Of a stretch of DNA of 64,000 nucleotides, positions 1 through 8,608 are shown in pieces. How positions within the stretch are numbered: position 1 is the first letter of the stretch; every line of letters starts with the position of its first letter. Origin of the DNA: Fictibacillus halophilus. Lineage in GTDB: Bacteria > Bacillota > Bacilli > Bacillales > Fictibacillaceae. The translations under genes were made by a program, and so were the position numbers. Where the stretch lies: contig NZ_JAEACF010000001.1 in assembly GCF_016401385.1 (NCBI RefSeq), positions 1,550,001-1,614,000 of the forward strand, in the 5' to 3' direction. The notes beneath the pieces are model-generated. The model made no database searches. It was given only the letters and a program-made list of their open reading frames with translations, and was not told the origin of the DNA.

Positions 1-352
1 CTAATTTCTTAACATCACTGTATTGATTTGGCCGATAGATCGGTTTAATTTCCTCGAGCTTATCGTCATCAGTAATTCTTGATGAAGTAGCAACTACACG
101 GTTATCACCAGTAATTATACGAATCATCGAATCTGCAGGAAGGTAGGCACGCAAAAGCTGTGTCATGTTCATTTTTGTCTCAGAAGACGTTTTAACCGCT
201 TCCGTTAAGCTCTCCATTCTTGTCTCTGAACTCTCTAAAGCATTATCATGTAGATTCTTTTGAAATAAAAGATAAATGCCACTATTCGTGATGAGTAGAA
301 TGATTAAAAGCCATACCGTTGAAAACAAGGTTATCCGATTTTTTATGTTCAT
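1..352 (-). CDS. sensor histidine kinase, N-terminal part (YkoH-like), cut by window edge
   Basis: Only the first 117 codons are inside the window. The protein begins with a short basic stretch and a hydrophobic segment (about residues 7-30), then a charged helical region consistent with the extracytoplasmic sensor part of a membrane histidine kinase. The start ATG lies 3 bases after the stop of the upstream response regulator, and an AAGGAG site overlaps that stop, so the two genes are translated from one message. The regulator closely resembles B. subtilis YkoG, so this is most likely its YkoH-type partner. The HAMP, H-box and ATPase domains lie outside the window, so the kinase identity rests on gene order and topology. 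Confidence 0.75.
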   Translation of the reverse strand, partial: MNIKNRITLFSTVWLLIILLITNSGIYLLFQKNLHDNALESSETRMESLTEAVKTSSETKMNMTQLLRAYLPADSMIRIITGDNRVVATSSRITDDDKLEEIKPIYRPNQYSDVKKL

Positions 353-355
353 GGG

Positions 356-1045
356 TTACTCCTTCATCGTGTAGCCTACTCCACGAATCGTATGAATATA
401 GGGGTGTGAAAAAGTGGAATCAATCTTTTTTCGCAGATAACGTATGTAAACATCTACAACATTGGTATCGCCATAATAATCATAACCCCATACCTTGGAT
501 AAGATCTGGTCACGGTTTAATACCTGGTTTTTATTTCGTATCAAAAAAACAAGAAGGTCAAACTCTCTCGGTGTTAATTCAATTAAGGTAGAGTCACGTT
601 TAACTTCCCTCGTTTTTAAATTTACCGTCAGATCACCTAGCTCATAAATTTCGTTCTCTTGATCTTCTGTGTAGTGTTGATTCATGCGGAGAAATGCCCG
701 AATTCTAGCTAAGAGTTCTTCAATTTCAAACGGTTTAGTCACATAATCGTTTGCCCCTAGATCAAGCCCGCTCACTTTATCGGGCAATGCATCTCTAGCT
801 GTTAGTAATATGATTGGAATATGACTTCCCGTCGCTCTAATTCTTCTTAGAACCTCCAGACCACTTAATTCAGGTAGCATAACGTCCAGTAGAATAAGAT
901 CCCACTTACCAGATTTAAACTTTTCTAATCCTTCCATTCCCGTCGTAGCCGTTTCCGTTGCGTATCCTTCGTGTTCAAGTTCAAGTTGAATGACTCTTGC
1001 TATCTTTTTCTCATCTTCAACAATTAGAATTTTTTCAGCGCTCAT
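356..1045 (-). CDS. ykoG: OmpR/PhoB-family response regulator, YkoG-like
   Basis: A 229-residue two-component regulator. The receiver domain (about 1-120) starts with KILIVEDE, has the phospho-acceptor Asp in LILLDVMLPELSG and ends with the KPFEIEELLARI segment. The C-terminal winged helix (about 130-229) carries LTPREFDLL and VDVYIRYLRKK. It matches what I recall of B. subtilis YkoG along its whole length. An upstream in-frame ATG exists, but AGGAGG sits 7 bases before the ATG at 1045, so that start is chosen. The histidine kinase follows 3 bases downstream. The signal sensed is unknown. Confidence 0.9.
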   Translation of the reverse strand: MSAEKILIVEDEKKIARVIQLELEHEGYATETATTGMEGLEKFKSGKWDLILLDVMLPELSGLEVLRRIRATGSHIPIILLTARDALPDKVSGLDLGANDYVTKPFEIEELLARIRAFLRMNQHYTEDQENEIYELGDLTVNLKTREVKRDSTLIELTPREFDLLVFLIRNKNQVLNRDQILSKVWGYDYYGDTNVVDVYIRYLRKKIDSTFSHPYIHTIRGVGYTMKE

Positions 1046-1141
1046 CGTTGTTCCTCCTAAAAAGAAGCTTGTTAGCATTATTATAAAGGAGTAAATAGCA
1101 GTTTACGAATTAGAGATGAATCTAGATATCACCTGCTAAAC

Positions 1142-1175
1142 AAAAACTCAATTCTCCTTAATGGAAAATTGAGTT
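1142..1175 (-). terminator. rho-independent terminator after the GAP-family gene
   Basis: On the minus strand AACTCAATT pairs with AATTGAGTT around a short inner stem and is followed by TTTTTG. It lies about 70 bases after the stop of the 1246-1905 gene. Confidence 0.7.
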
Positions 1176-1245
1176 AAGTAACACTACATACTCCCAAAAT
1201 AGCATTTTTGCACACAACGTTTTATACTCTCGATTCTTAAATTGC

Positions 1246-1905
1246 TTATAAATAATCCAAACTATTAAAAATCAATATAATCCCAACGATGCACATGATC
1301 CATGAAAGGGCTGAACCAGAATTCTTAACCATTCTTTCACGTAAATTTGTTAAAGGTTTATCCATCCATCTACCACATACAATATAAATGAGATACAACA
1401 AGAGCGGTGGCAAGACCATGATTAAATTGTATCCAGCTAATATAGAAACCCATTCCATGCTAGAAAGAGTAGTAGTAGTAGATAAAATACCGATCGCAGC
1501 AAAGTAAGGAAAAGCAGTTCCTACTTCAATAAGAGAAGTTGACAATCCAAGTATTATAATTGAAATCAAACGATTAGACTTTGGAGAAGGCAGATTAGCA
1601 TATTTGTTAGCAGGAACATAGAAACTAGCAATAAACAAAATCGCCCCAATGATAAAGATGATCCAGCTTATGGTTTGATTCTGAAAAATGGTAGATACGC
1701 TTTCAAGCAAAGTTGATATTCCTAACATGAGAGAAACGCCCACTATAAAATAAAAACCTGCAACGGTTAATAGGTAGATGAAAATACGGGATGTTCGTTT
1801 CTCTTTATCGTTTAATAAGAGATATACCGTAACCCCTATTGTTGCAGGACTCAGCATATCCAATACAGCTAACCCTCCAATTAAAAGAAGTAGATCTACA
1901 GTCAC
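1246..1905 (-). CDS. GAP/Sap-family (LysE-like fold) membrane protein
   Basis: A 219-residue integral membrane protein with about six hydrophobic segments and short loops. The opening segment, with LDMLSPATIGVTVYLL, and the overall layout resemble the GAP (SfLAP, sulfolipid-addressing) family within the LysE-type exporter superfamily. Members are thought to move small molecules or lipids across the membrane, but the substrate here cannot be read from sequence. It starts 27 bases downstream of a MerR regulator on the same strand and shares a terminator, so the regulator probably controls it. Family assignment is by topology and a few motifs. Confidence 0.6.
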   Translation of the reverse strand: MTVDLLLLIGGLAVLDMLSPATIGVTVYLLLNDKEKRTSRIFIYLLTVAGFYFIVGVSLMLGISTLLESVSTIFQNQTISWIIFIIGAILFIASFYVPANKYANLPSPKSNRLISIIILGLSTSLIEVGTAFPYFAAIGILSTTTTLSSMEWVSILAGYNLIMVLPPLLLYLIYIVCGRWMDKPLTNLRERMVKNSGSALSWIMCIVGIILIFNSLDYL

Positions 1906-1932
1906 CGAATTCCCCCTTTATTCAGAATGTGC

Positions 1933-2676
1933 CTAAGCCTTTTTCGTTATAAATATTTCATAAGCAGAGTTCATGAATAGAAGTACATCTTGATCAATGG
2001 GATATAACCCTAGTTTTTCTGATTCTGTTTCTAACATCCTCATTTCCCATAATTTATCTAAGAATTCATTTTCACCATCAAATGCTTCTAATCGCTTTTC
2101 TTCCATTCTTCTTATAATGTTTTGAACCTTAGGAGAACTTGGGTCTGTGTGTACAAACCGTTTTAACTGCCCAATAAGTGCTATCCATTCTAAAGAATCT
2201 GCATTGTCGCTAGTCATGTTTGGAACCTTCTCCCACAGCTTTAATTCTCTTTCTTTAAACAATGACTTTCTATATTTCTGCTGAAGTTCTTTATTGCTAT
2301 TGGCTAACTGCATGACCTTTTGAATGGCAATCTCATGATTCTCATCTTCAATCGCCATTCCATGTATTAATTCCCTTAGCGCACTCTCCATTTTGTTTAA
2401 GTTTTCTTGCTCTTGTTTTACATAAGAAAGTTGATTTCTTAGGCTATCTGACCAATCCCATTCACTCGAATTCAACATATTCTTAATCTCGTTTAAACGA
2501 AAACCAATCTGTTTCATGAATTGAATGTGTTGTAGCTTCTTCAAATCACCATTGCTATAGAGACGGTGTCCACCTTCCGTTTTGGAAGTTGAATGTAATA
2601 AGCCTATCTGATCGTAATGACGCAGTGTTCTGACTGTAACCCCTGTCATCTCACTTACCTTATGAATGTGCAGCAT
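1933..2676 (-). CDS. MerR-family transcriptional regulator
   Basis: A 247-residue regulator. The N-terminal winged helix (about 1-70) has the classic MerR features HKVSEMTGVTVRTLRHYDQIGLL and a GHRLYSNGDLKKLQ turn. A coiled-coil helix (about 75-110) follows, then an alpha-helical effector region of about 130 residues with no conserved cysteines, reminiscent of TipA-type multidrug sensors. It is probably autoregulated and probably controls the membrane protein just downstream. The ligand is unknown. Confidence 0.85.
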   Translation of the reverse strand: MLHIHKVSEMTGVTVRTLRHYDQIGLLHSTSKTEGGHRLYSNGDLKKLQHIQFMKQIGFRLNEIKNMLNSSEWDWSDSLRNQLSYVKQEQENLNKMESALRELIHGMAIEDENHEIAIQKVMQLANSNKELQQKYRKSLFKERELKLWEKVPNMTSDNADSLEWIALIGQLKRFVHTDPSSPKVQNIIRRMEEKRLEAFDGENEFLDKLWEMRMLETESEKLGLYPIDQDVLLFMNSAYEIFITKKA

Positions 2677-2715
2677 TCGATAAATCCACCTTTCATTACA
2701 ACCTCATTTAAGTGA

Positions 2716-2853
2716 TTATTTTCTTATAAATGTTTTCAGCAAGTAACCTGTTCCTAAACCAATAAGAACACCAGCAAACGCTTGATCGATGATTAACCCA
2801 ACACCTGCTCCGAGAATGACACATCCATAAATAACCACATCTTCACGTTTCAT
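2716..2853 (-). CDS. 45-residue glycine-rich membrane microprotein
   Basis: A short gene of 45 codons with an AAAGGATG site 5 bases before its ATG. After a charged start (MKRED) it is one long hydrophobic stretch with repeated glycines (GCVILGAGVGLI and GVLIGLGTGYLL) and a basic end, so it is probably a small hairpin or single-span membrane protein. I do not recognise the family. It lies just upstream of the MerR gene on the same strand, separated by about 40 bases. Confidence 0.65.
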   Translation of the reverse strand: MKREDVVIYGCVILGAGVGLIIDQAFAGVLIGLGTGYLLKTFIRK

Positions 2854-2949
2854 CTCATCATCCTTTTCATGTAAAGTCGTTATCTATTAGTATACAAAAT
2901 GACGTTACGTCAGTTTCAAGCGTTTTTCATTTCACAAGTGTGTGAAAAA

Positions 2950-2981
2950 TAAAAAAAGATCTATCAACGGTAGATAGATCC
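2950..2981 (-). terminator. terminator after DUF4188-like gene
   Basis: Minus-strand GATCTATC and GATAGATC pair perfectly around a 7-base loop and are followed by seven Ts. It lies immediately after the stop of the gene at 2989-3456. Confidence 0.85.
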
Positions 2982-2988
2982 ACTTGCA

Positions 2989-3456
2989 TTAAACATTCAT
3001 TCTTTCTCTGGCAGATTGAGTCTCTTTAGTTACAGAAGCTACCGAAAAGGCTTTTCCGAGTCCCGTTGTTGGCATATTGTTATAAATGGCTTCTGCACCA
3101 TGATTTACAATGTTATAGCTTTCGTGAAAAACACCAACACTGCCATCGTTACCGATATTCTTGTTGAATGCTTTCCATGCGACTAAGTGCGTTTGACCAT
3201 GTGCATATGCTTCGAGTTGATCAAAGCTTTTCCAATATTGAATAAGTGTTACTCTTCTCCAACTAAAATGAAATTCTGTATGCAAAAAACCGATCTCTGG
3301 GTTTTGATACAATTCTCTTATCATCGGCCCCATTGCTTTAAATACAGTGATCCATTTAGTAAAAGAAAATATCTTATTCACACGCATCCCTATTACAAAT
3401 ACCACAAAATCTCCCTTCACCTCTGCCACGTATCTTCCTTTATGAATAATTGTCAC
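2989..3456 (-). CDS. DUF4188-type (monooxygenase-like, dimeric alpha/beta barrel) protein
   Basis: A 155-residue protein. The core has GRYVAEVKGDFVVFVIGMR, a conserved HFSWRRVTLIQYW segment and the WKAFN and VGVFHESY motifs typical of DUF4188, a family related to heme-dependent aldoxime dehydratase-like and antibiotic monooxygenase-like folds. No reaction can be assigned. The frame stays open 40 codons further upstream, but AAAGGGG lies 8 bases before a GTG at 3456, where the homologous part begins, so that start is preferred. Confidence 0.65.
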   Translation of the reverse strand: MTIIHKGRYVAEVKGDFVVFVIGMRVNKIFSFTKWITVFKAMGPMIRELYQNPEIGFLHTEFHFSWRRVTLIQYWKSFDQLEAYAHGQTHLVAWKAFNKNIGNDGSVGVFHESYNIVNHGAEAIYNNMPTTGLGKAFSVASVTKETQSARERMNV

Positions 3457-3603
3457 AATCTTTATCCCCTTTATAATCCATTTACTTAAAATTAACATTA
3501 AATGGAATTGGATGTTAGAATAAATACAAACAGTAAAAACGAATTTTTTAATACCAGAAAGTAAACGGTTGTCCACATACTATGAATAGGATGAGGTGCA
3601 TAT

Positions 3604-4497
3604 ATGAAGAATACATACTCAAACATTACGGGTGAAACTTTTGGGACGAGTTTTTTGCGAGGTGAATTTCAAACGATTTATGAACAAACAATGAGTAGCT
3701 TTAAGGAAATCGTGACGCTGGATCAATTTATAGAATTATCCTCTTCTTTTAATTTAGGTGTTAAACACTACACCCCTGAAATGGAAACACTTCTTACCAA
3801 TCAGTTAAGGCAATTCTTATGGCTAGATAACGAGAAAGATAAAGCAATCAGTGTCGTTTTTGATGATGAGAATTCCATACATGGGATCTTGCTTGCACCA
3901 TTTGTCACTTATCCTGAAACGGACAATCAGCTTACGAAGAACACTTTCATGATGCCGATAAACGAAGAATGGTTTGTATTTTGGGGAGGAGCGAATCAAT
4001 TTATCAATTACCATTATGAATATGAAGAGCAAAGATACGCTTACGACTTAGTCATTGTGAAAGACGGGAAATCTTCTAAAGATGCTGCAACATCCAATGA
4101 AAGTTATTACGCTTTTAATAAAGAAGTTGTATGTCCCTGTGAAGGAAGAGTAGTAAAAGTAGTAGACACCATTGAGGATAATATTCCAGGGAAAATGAAT
4201 CCTTCTAAACCTGAAGGCAATTATGTAATCATTCAACACGCAAACGAGGAGTATAGTATGATTGCGCATTTTAAACAGAATTCTATTGTTGTAGAGGAAG
4301 GTCAGTACATCAAACAAGGTCAATTATTAGGGTTATGTGGAAATTCAGGAAATTCATCTGAGGCTCATATTCATTTTCAGGTCATGAATGCACCTAATTA
4401 TCACAATGGTAAGTCCATTCGCATTCGCTTTCATGAAAATAATGAACCCGTACAAGGCAATGTTGTGAAACCTTTAACCATTAAAACTAGTGAATGA
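3604..4497 (+). CDS. M23-family (LytM/lysostaphin-like) metallopeptidase, no signal peptide
   Basis: A 297-residue protein. The C-terminal half is an M23 zinc peptidase: His137 and Asp148 in the HYEYEEQRYAYD segment, His222, and the HxH pair His255/His257 in EAHIHFQ supply the ligands and catalytic residues. The first 125 residues form an alpha/beta domain that I do not recognise. M23 enzymes normally cut peptidoglycan cross-bridges outside the cell, yet no signal peptide or membrane segment is visible, so localisation is unclear. The gene is monocistronic, between a divergent DUF4188 gene and its own terminator. Confidence 0.8.
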   Translation: MKNTYSNITGETFGTSFLRGEFQTIYEQTMSSFKEIVTLDQFIELSSSFNLGVKHYTPEMETLLTNQLRQFLWLDNEKDKAISVVFDDENSIHGILLAPFVTYPETDNQLTKNTFMMPINEEWFVFWGGANQFINYHYEYEEQRYAYDLVIVKDGKSSKDAATSNESYYAFNKEVVCPCEGRVVKVVDTIEDNIPGKMNPSKPEGNYVIIQHANEEYSMIAHFKQNSIVVEEGQYIKQGQLLGLCGNSGNSSEAHIHFQVMNAPNYHNGKSIRIRFHENNEPVQGNVVKPLTIKTSE

Positions 4498-4533
4498 CTA
4501 GCATGTCCATTTTAATAGTCTGATTATAACTTT

Positions 4534-4570
4534 AAGTGGATGATATTTAAATCATCCACTTTTCATTTTT
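4534..4570 (+). terminator. terminator of the M23 gene
   Basis: AAGTGGATGAT pairs with ATCATCCACTT around a 6-base loop, followed by a T-rich tail, 37 bases after the stop. Confidence 0.85.
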
Positions 4571-4655
4571 ATTGTCCTGATTCAAATTTAAATTTTTCAA
4601 GAAGCACCCAATTATCTCTCTACAAAATCTACTAAAGTAAATAAAAATAAGGCCT

Positions 4656-4991
4656 TTAGCTCAGCTTATTTCTAATCAATTTCTCTAAAGTCGCGACCTT
4701 GTCTTGAAGATCATCTATTTCTTTCTGCATTTTTTCTTTTTCTTGGTCGGATGTAAAATCATCTACCTGCGACTGAAAATCATCAGCGTTATCAACATCT
4801 AATTGTATAATTGCTCCAATTGTTGCTACCGCATCTCCAACTGACGCAAGTACGCCTCCTATAATACCAAGAATTGTTCCCGTGTTGTTTGGTGGCTTAT
4901 ATTGAAATGTGTCTGAATTATTATTACTATTATTTACAGTACCTACTGATGAAGGACCTGGGTACACATAAGGATTTCGATTCTTTTTCAC
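4656..4991 (-). CDS. small protein with glycine-rich and coiled-coil halves, function unknown
   Basis: A protein of about 111 residues. The first 40 residues are rich in Asn, Pro and Ser, the middle is hydrophobic and glycine-rich (TGTILGIIGGVLASVGDAV), and the last 40 residues are a strongly charged helix with heptad character (EKEKMQKEIDDLQDKVATLEKL). This layout fits a small spore- or envelope-associated protein, but I recognise no family. A GTG at 4991 with GGAG eight bases upstream is preferred over the GTG at 5000, which abuts the same site. Confidence 0.6.
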   Translation of the reverse strand: MKKNRNPYVYPGPSSVGTVNNSNNNSDTFQYKPPNNTGTILGIIGGVLASVGDAVATIGAIIQLDVDNADDFQSQVDDFTSDQEKEKMQKEIDDLQDKVATLEKLIRNKLS

Positions 4992-5113
4992 GTGACTCAC
5001 TCCAAGAAGATAAGTAATGCTGATTCCCTATTTCTATGCGTTGTATCTTTAAAATGTACATTGTACTGATATAAGTATTATTTCATTTCCCATTAGGAAA
5101 CATGGGTAGGTAC

Positions 5114-5290
5114 TTATTTTCCTGACTTATTTTTCAAACTCTTCTCTTGAACGGCAGTTATCACTTGATCAAGTTCTTGACTTTTTTTTACTACATCTGG
5201 ATTTGAAAGACTTCCTTTTTCATTTGCCAACAAACTCAATTCATCTTTTAATTTTAATTCTTTATCTTCTAAATACTTTTCTCTATTCAA
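5114..5290 (-). CDS. Spo0E-family aspartyl-phosphate phosphatase
   Basis: A 58-residue protein starting at TTG, with GGGTG 6 bases upstream. It carries the family signature near residues 29-44, LSNPDVVKKSQELDQVI, in which the SQELD motif is the active-site helix. Spo0E, YisI and YnzD dephosphorylate Spo0A~P and so delay sporulation. The expected two-helix hairpin is present, with a charged first helix (residues 2-25) and the SQELD helix after it. No clear partner gene is adjacent. The sporulation connection is family knowledge; which Spo0E paralogue this is cannot be told. Confidence 0.8.
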   Translation of the reverse strand: MNREKYLEDKELKLKDELSLLANEKGSLSNPDVVKKSQELDQVITAVQEKSLKNKSGK

Positions 5291-5542
5291 ATCTTACACC
5301 CATATTCTTTAGTAATGATGTTCTATTCCCTACCCAAAAGTTTTATTTGTATATTTAAATGTTCTACGCAAAAAATTAAGTAAAGTTCCTTTCGTTGTTC
5401 ATTACCTATAATTATTTGAATAACTTCCTTATTCAATCAATCAAAATTGATTGAACATTTTAGAAATTTTATGGTAACATTTATAAAAATAAACAAATAA
5501 GTATAAGTATACATATTTTGGAATGTTTAATGGGGTGACCTT

Positions 5543-5827
5543 ATGTCAGTTGTATTAAATAAATTTTACGACAACAAGAAAGGATATTTTCACCTCCCTG
5601 TTGTGTGGCGAGAAGAGTTTCAGTTTCAGATTGGGGAAAAAGTAGGCGTTGATGTTGAAGACGGGAAAATCATCATTGATAAGACAAAAGAGAGACGCTT
5701 TACTCCCATCATCGGAGTAAAAGGAAGACTTACTATTCCCATTGAAATCAGACAAGAATTAAAAAGCCATACCTATCAATTAGTCGCGATACAAGAAACC
5801 GAACAGTTTATCTTAACTCCTGCCTGA
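5543..5827 (+). CDS. AbrB/SpoVT-like swapped-hairpin DNA-binding protein (paralogue 1)
   Basis: A 94-residue protein with two tandem AbrB-like beta-hairpin modules: GYFHLPVVWREEFQFQIGEKV in the first half and GVKGRLTIPIEIRQEL in the second. The second has the IP-x-x-IR signature of AbrB/MazE/SpoVT DNA-binding domains. It probably acts as a transition-state-type regulator; no toxin gene is adjacent, so an antitoxin role is unlikely. GGGGTG sits 5 bases before the ATG. A diverged paralogue with the same two-module plan lies at 47578-47865. Confidence 0.7.
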   Translation: MSVVLNKFYDNKKGYFHLPVVWREEFQFQIGEKVGVDVEDGKIIIDKTKERRFTPIIGVKGRLTIPIEIRQELKSHTYQLVAIQETEQFILTPA

Positions 5828-5829
5828 TG

Positions 5830-6168
5830 AAAGAGTAAAATTAGTGGATATATGGTGAAAAAGTACATAAATTCATAAAAAGGCTTCTTTCATTGAAGTA
5901 TTTTTTTATTTAATGTATATAATCTGGTTATACAAATAAACATAGAAAACATTTTGGTTTATAAAAAATACCTGTTCCCTCTCCTTTTCACTCACACACG
6001 GGATTTCGATATGGTTAATCATTCATGGGAATTTACGAAAATTAGATTTGCTTCTTGTACTTTATTGACCTTTCTCCCTTAATCTTTTAAAATCCATTGA
6101 GCAGCGGAAAATAATTTTGTTTTTTATCCGCATTCTATTGGTATAGTGTAAGAGTGGGAGTTGAAAGA
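5830..6168. other. gene-free interval between AbrB-like gene and MscS gene
   Basis: About 320 AT-rich bases. There is a weak hairpin with a T-run near 5885-5920 that may end the AbrB-like transcript. I see no open frame with a ribosome binding site and no structured RNA I recognise. Confidence 0.5.
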
Positions 6169-7017
6169 ATGTTTAATTTAGAATTGCTTAATAAGTTACC
6201 TGTAAAAATCTTAATTGTAGCTCTACTAATTGTAATAACTGCTTATTTCATTCGAAAATCAGTTCAGCTTTTCTTTGACAAGACAAGTTTTTTAGATGAA
6301 AATCGCGAAGAAACGTTGATGCATTTTACAGACCAAGTCCTTAAAGTACTTGGATTGGTGTTCTTCTTCATTTATGTACTTAGTCATTTCTTCAATCTAA
6401 CGAGACTTGTTACAGGTTCAGTCGTTGTAGCCGGTGCCTTGGCATTGATCTTTCAACATATTATCAGAGATTATATTATGGGACTCGCTTACTTGTTTGA
6501 AAGACAGATCAACCTTGGTGATTATGTAATCATTAACGGAAACAAACAAGGAAAAATTGAGGAAATCAGTGTACGTCACCTGAAGATTCGTCAATACGAC
6601 GGTTATCTTTACACTGTTTCTTATGGAAGTATCATCGAGCTCCAAAACGGTAACCGCGGTATGCGCCGTGTGAACGAAAGTCTTATCCTCAACTACAGAC
6701 AAAACCCTGACGAGGCTTTTAAAGTGATGGAAGAAGTAGCAAGAACGTGCAATGAGAAATACAGTGATTACCTCTTAAAAGATTTGGACGGTAATCCGGT
6801 GGAAGCTTTTAAATTCAACCAAATTACCGAATTAAACGTTGATTATAAAGGACACCGGTATTCGCTTTCCGGCATCGTAAAGGAAGCGTATTTTGTGGAT
6901 GCTAGTAAACGAGTTAGGTATGAACTAGCGCTCGCAGCTTATGTAAATCAGTTGTCGATGGCCGAAAACGGTGAAATGGAATTAGATAAACGCACCGATT
7001 CTCAAGCATCTCATTAA
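6169..7017 (+). CDS. small-conductance mechanosensitive channel, MscS family
   Basis: A 282-residue membrane protein. Three hydrophobic helices (about 10-35, 60-85 and 90-115) precede the MscS core. The pore helix is GSVVVAGALALIFQHIIRDYI, followed by LFERQINLGDYVIING, the start of the beta-domain. The C-terminal mixed alpha/beta domain ends near residue 270. MscS channels open under membrane tension and release solutes during hypo-osmotic shock. An upstream in-frame GTG at 6154 is less likely than the ATG at 6169, which has GGGAG 8 bases upstream. Single gene with its own terminator. Confidence 0.9.
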   Translation: MFNLELLNKLPVKILIVALLIVITAYFIRKSVQLFFDKTSFLDENREETLMHFTDQVLKVLGLVFFFIYVLSHFFNLTRLVTGSVVVAGALALIFQHIIRDYIMGLAYLFERQINLGDYVIINGNKQGKIEEISVRHLKIRQYDGYLYTVSYGSIIELQNGNRGMRRVNESLILNYRQNPDEAFKVMEEVARTCNEKYSDYLLKDLDGNPVEAFKFNQITELNVDYKGHRYSLSGIVKEAYFVDASKRVRYELALAAYVNQLSMAENGEMELDKRTDSQASH

Positions 7018-7034
7018 GAAAAAGATATGTTGAA

Positions 7035-7064
7035 GCAGGCTGTAAGAATTGCAGCCTGCTTTTA
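7035..7064 (+). terminator. terminator of the MscS gene
   Basis: GCAGGCTG pairs with CAGCCTGC around a 9-base loop, followed by TTTT. It lies between two convergent genes and probably also serves the minus-strand acetyltransferase. Confidence 0.85.
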
Positions 7065-7071
7065 ATACAAA

Positions 7072-7611
7072 TTAATTTTCTATATCCTCTTCATTAATAA
7101 CGGCAAGAACCTGATGATCTTCCCACCTGCCATTTATCTTTACATTTTTCTTTGAAATTCCTTCTTTATGAAATCCGGTTTTCAGTAATATTTTGATGGA
7201 TCCGACATTGTGTGGCATCACTTCTGCTTCTATTCGATGAAGTTTAAGCTCGGTAAACGCAAAGTCTATAATAAGCGGAAGCGCTTCTGTCATATACCCT
7301 TTACCGTTATGGACTTTATCAAGAGAATAACCTACCATCCCTTTTTGCGCAGGTCCTCTCTCAATCTTGAACAGACCAATCTGTCCGATTAGTTCATGTG
7401 TACCATGAAGGAAGATTCCAAAAGAATACCCAATATCCTTTTCTTTCCGTTCCTCAATCTCATTTAATCGTCTTTGCTGCCCTTCTAACGAATAGAAGTC
7501 TGAATCTCGATCTGGTGCATATTGCTGAAAAAATTCCTTGTTCCTCATTTCGATATCAAATAAAGCTTGCAGATCAATGATTGTTAGAGGCTTAATATAA
7601 ATGTTCTTCAT
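7072..7611 (-). CDS. GNAT acetyltransferase, RimJ/RimL type
   Basis: A 179-residue acetyltransferase. The RimJ-like fold begins with YIKPLTIIDLQALFDIE, has the central GQIGLFKIERG strand, the acetyl-CoA loop region near KVHNGKGYMTEALPLII (the usual R/QxxGxG/A loop is slightly altered to HNGKGY) and ends with LLKTGFHKEGI. Such enzymes acetylate alpha-amino groups of proteins or small amines with acetyl-CoA; the substrate is not predictable. The frame is open upstream, but GGGGGA six bases before the ATG at 7611 fixes the start. Confidence 0.85.
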   Translation of the reverse strand: MKNIYIKPLTIIDLQALFDIEMRNKEFFQQYAPDRDSDFYSLEGQQRRLNEIEERKEKDIGYSFGIFLHGTHELIGQIGLFKIERGPAQKGMVGYSLDKVHNGKGYMTEALPLIIDFAFTELKLHRIEAEVMPHNVGSIKILLKTGFHKEGISKKNVKINGRWEDHQVLAVINEEDIEN

Positions 7612-7784
7612 CATGTGTCCCCCATGCTCGATAGTTACCATATTAAAGTTCAACTCAGATAAAATTAATCCTCCTTGTATGAAGTTGAATACCTCGATGT
7701 TTAACATATGTACAAAATTTGTAGAAGTTTAATTAAAGTAATGATATATTATTATTAACAGAGAGACCTTTTAGGAGAGAAAAT

Positions 7785-7991
7785 ATGAATACAAAATTAA
7801 ATACGTGGATTCAAAAACACAATTTAGATTTACAATGGCTGCAAGAAACTAGTAAGTTTCCTTCCTATCAAGTGGAGAAACTGTTAAACGATCCTCTCTA
7901 TAAACCAGACGGAACAACGATGAGAGTTGTATTAAGTATTGTTAAAAAGAAAGAAGACTCAGCGAAATTAAGTGATTTTTGGGATGTTTAA
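7785..7991 (+). CDS. 68-residue protein, possible helix-turn-helix, function unknown
   Basis: A short acidic-basic protein predicted all-helical. The stretch WLQETSKFPSYQVEKLLNDP has the spacing of a helix-turn-helix, followed by VVLSIVKKK, so it may be a minimal Cro-like DNA-binding protein. I recognise no named family. TAGGAG lies 8 bases before the ATG. Monocistronic and divergent from the RimJ-like gene. Confidence 0.55.
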   Translation: MNTKLNTWIQKHNLDLQWLQETSKFPSYQVEKLLNDPLYKPDGTTMRVVLSIVKKKEDSAKLSDFWDV

Positions 7992-8092
7992 AAATAGGAC
8001 GATTCCTTATAATTTTTAAAAATAGTGACTTGTCTAGATCATTTTACCCTCCGACTGCATCTACTAAAGTATGAAATGTAGGAGGTGCTATC

Positions 8093-8356
8093 TTGGGTAA
8101 AGACAAGCATTGTAAGAAAAAGAAGAAAAAAGTAATCTGTTGTGATCCTGTTTATATTATTGAGGATTCATATACAGAGAAAGAAGTTACTTTCGTTCAT
8201 CCGATCATTCGTGTAAAACGTGAACACATTAAGTATGTTCGCCGTGACGTTTATGAGGAGAAAGTAATCAAAGAAGTAATCGATCCTGGTTCTCCAACTA
8301 AATGTGATTGCAATAAAAAGCACAAAAAATGTAAGAAAAAAAGCAAAAAGAAGTAA
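8093..8356 (+). CDS. CotD-like spore coat protein
   Basis: An 87-residue, lysine- and cysteine-rich protein starting at TTG with a strong AGGAGGTG site. Basic ends (KHCKKKKKKVICC and CDCNKKHKKCKKKSKKK) flank a central VTFVHPIIRVKREHIKYVRR segment that resembles the conserved His-rich core of CotD-family inner coat proteins. A sequence resembling a mother-cell (SigK) -10 element, CATCTACTA with one mismatch, lies about 35 bases upstream, which would fit late sporulation expression. Coat assignment is an inference from composition and this core. Confidence 0.6.
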   Translation: MGKDKHCKKKKKKVICCDPVYIIEDSYTEKEVTFVHPIIRVKREHIKYVRRDVYEEKVIKEVIDPGSPTKCDCNKKHKKCKKKSKKK

Positions 8357-8386
8357 TTTCCAAGTATAATTACTCTTTCATAATCG

Positions 8387-8418
8387 AACCCCCGACAATA
8401 GGTTTCGGGGGTTTTGCT
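8387..8418 (+). terminator. terminator of the CotD-like gene
   Basis: AACCCCCGA pairs with TCGGGGGTT around a 9-base loop, followed by a T-rich tail. Confidence 0.9.
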
Positions 8419-8608
8419 TTGTCGGAAATCTTAACCACCTGTAATGGCTCATGTCACAAAAAATTAGGCATAAGTATGCTACGCTATCTTGCCAAATTCA
8501 CCTCTAAAGATTCTTCTTACTCACACAAGTAATTCTTGCTTTTGATATACTGTTTACGTACATAAAAATTTAAGATTTTTCTATCTATTGTAGGAGTTGA
8601 GTGAACAA

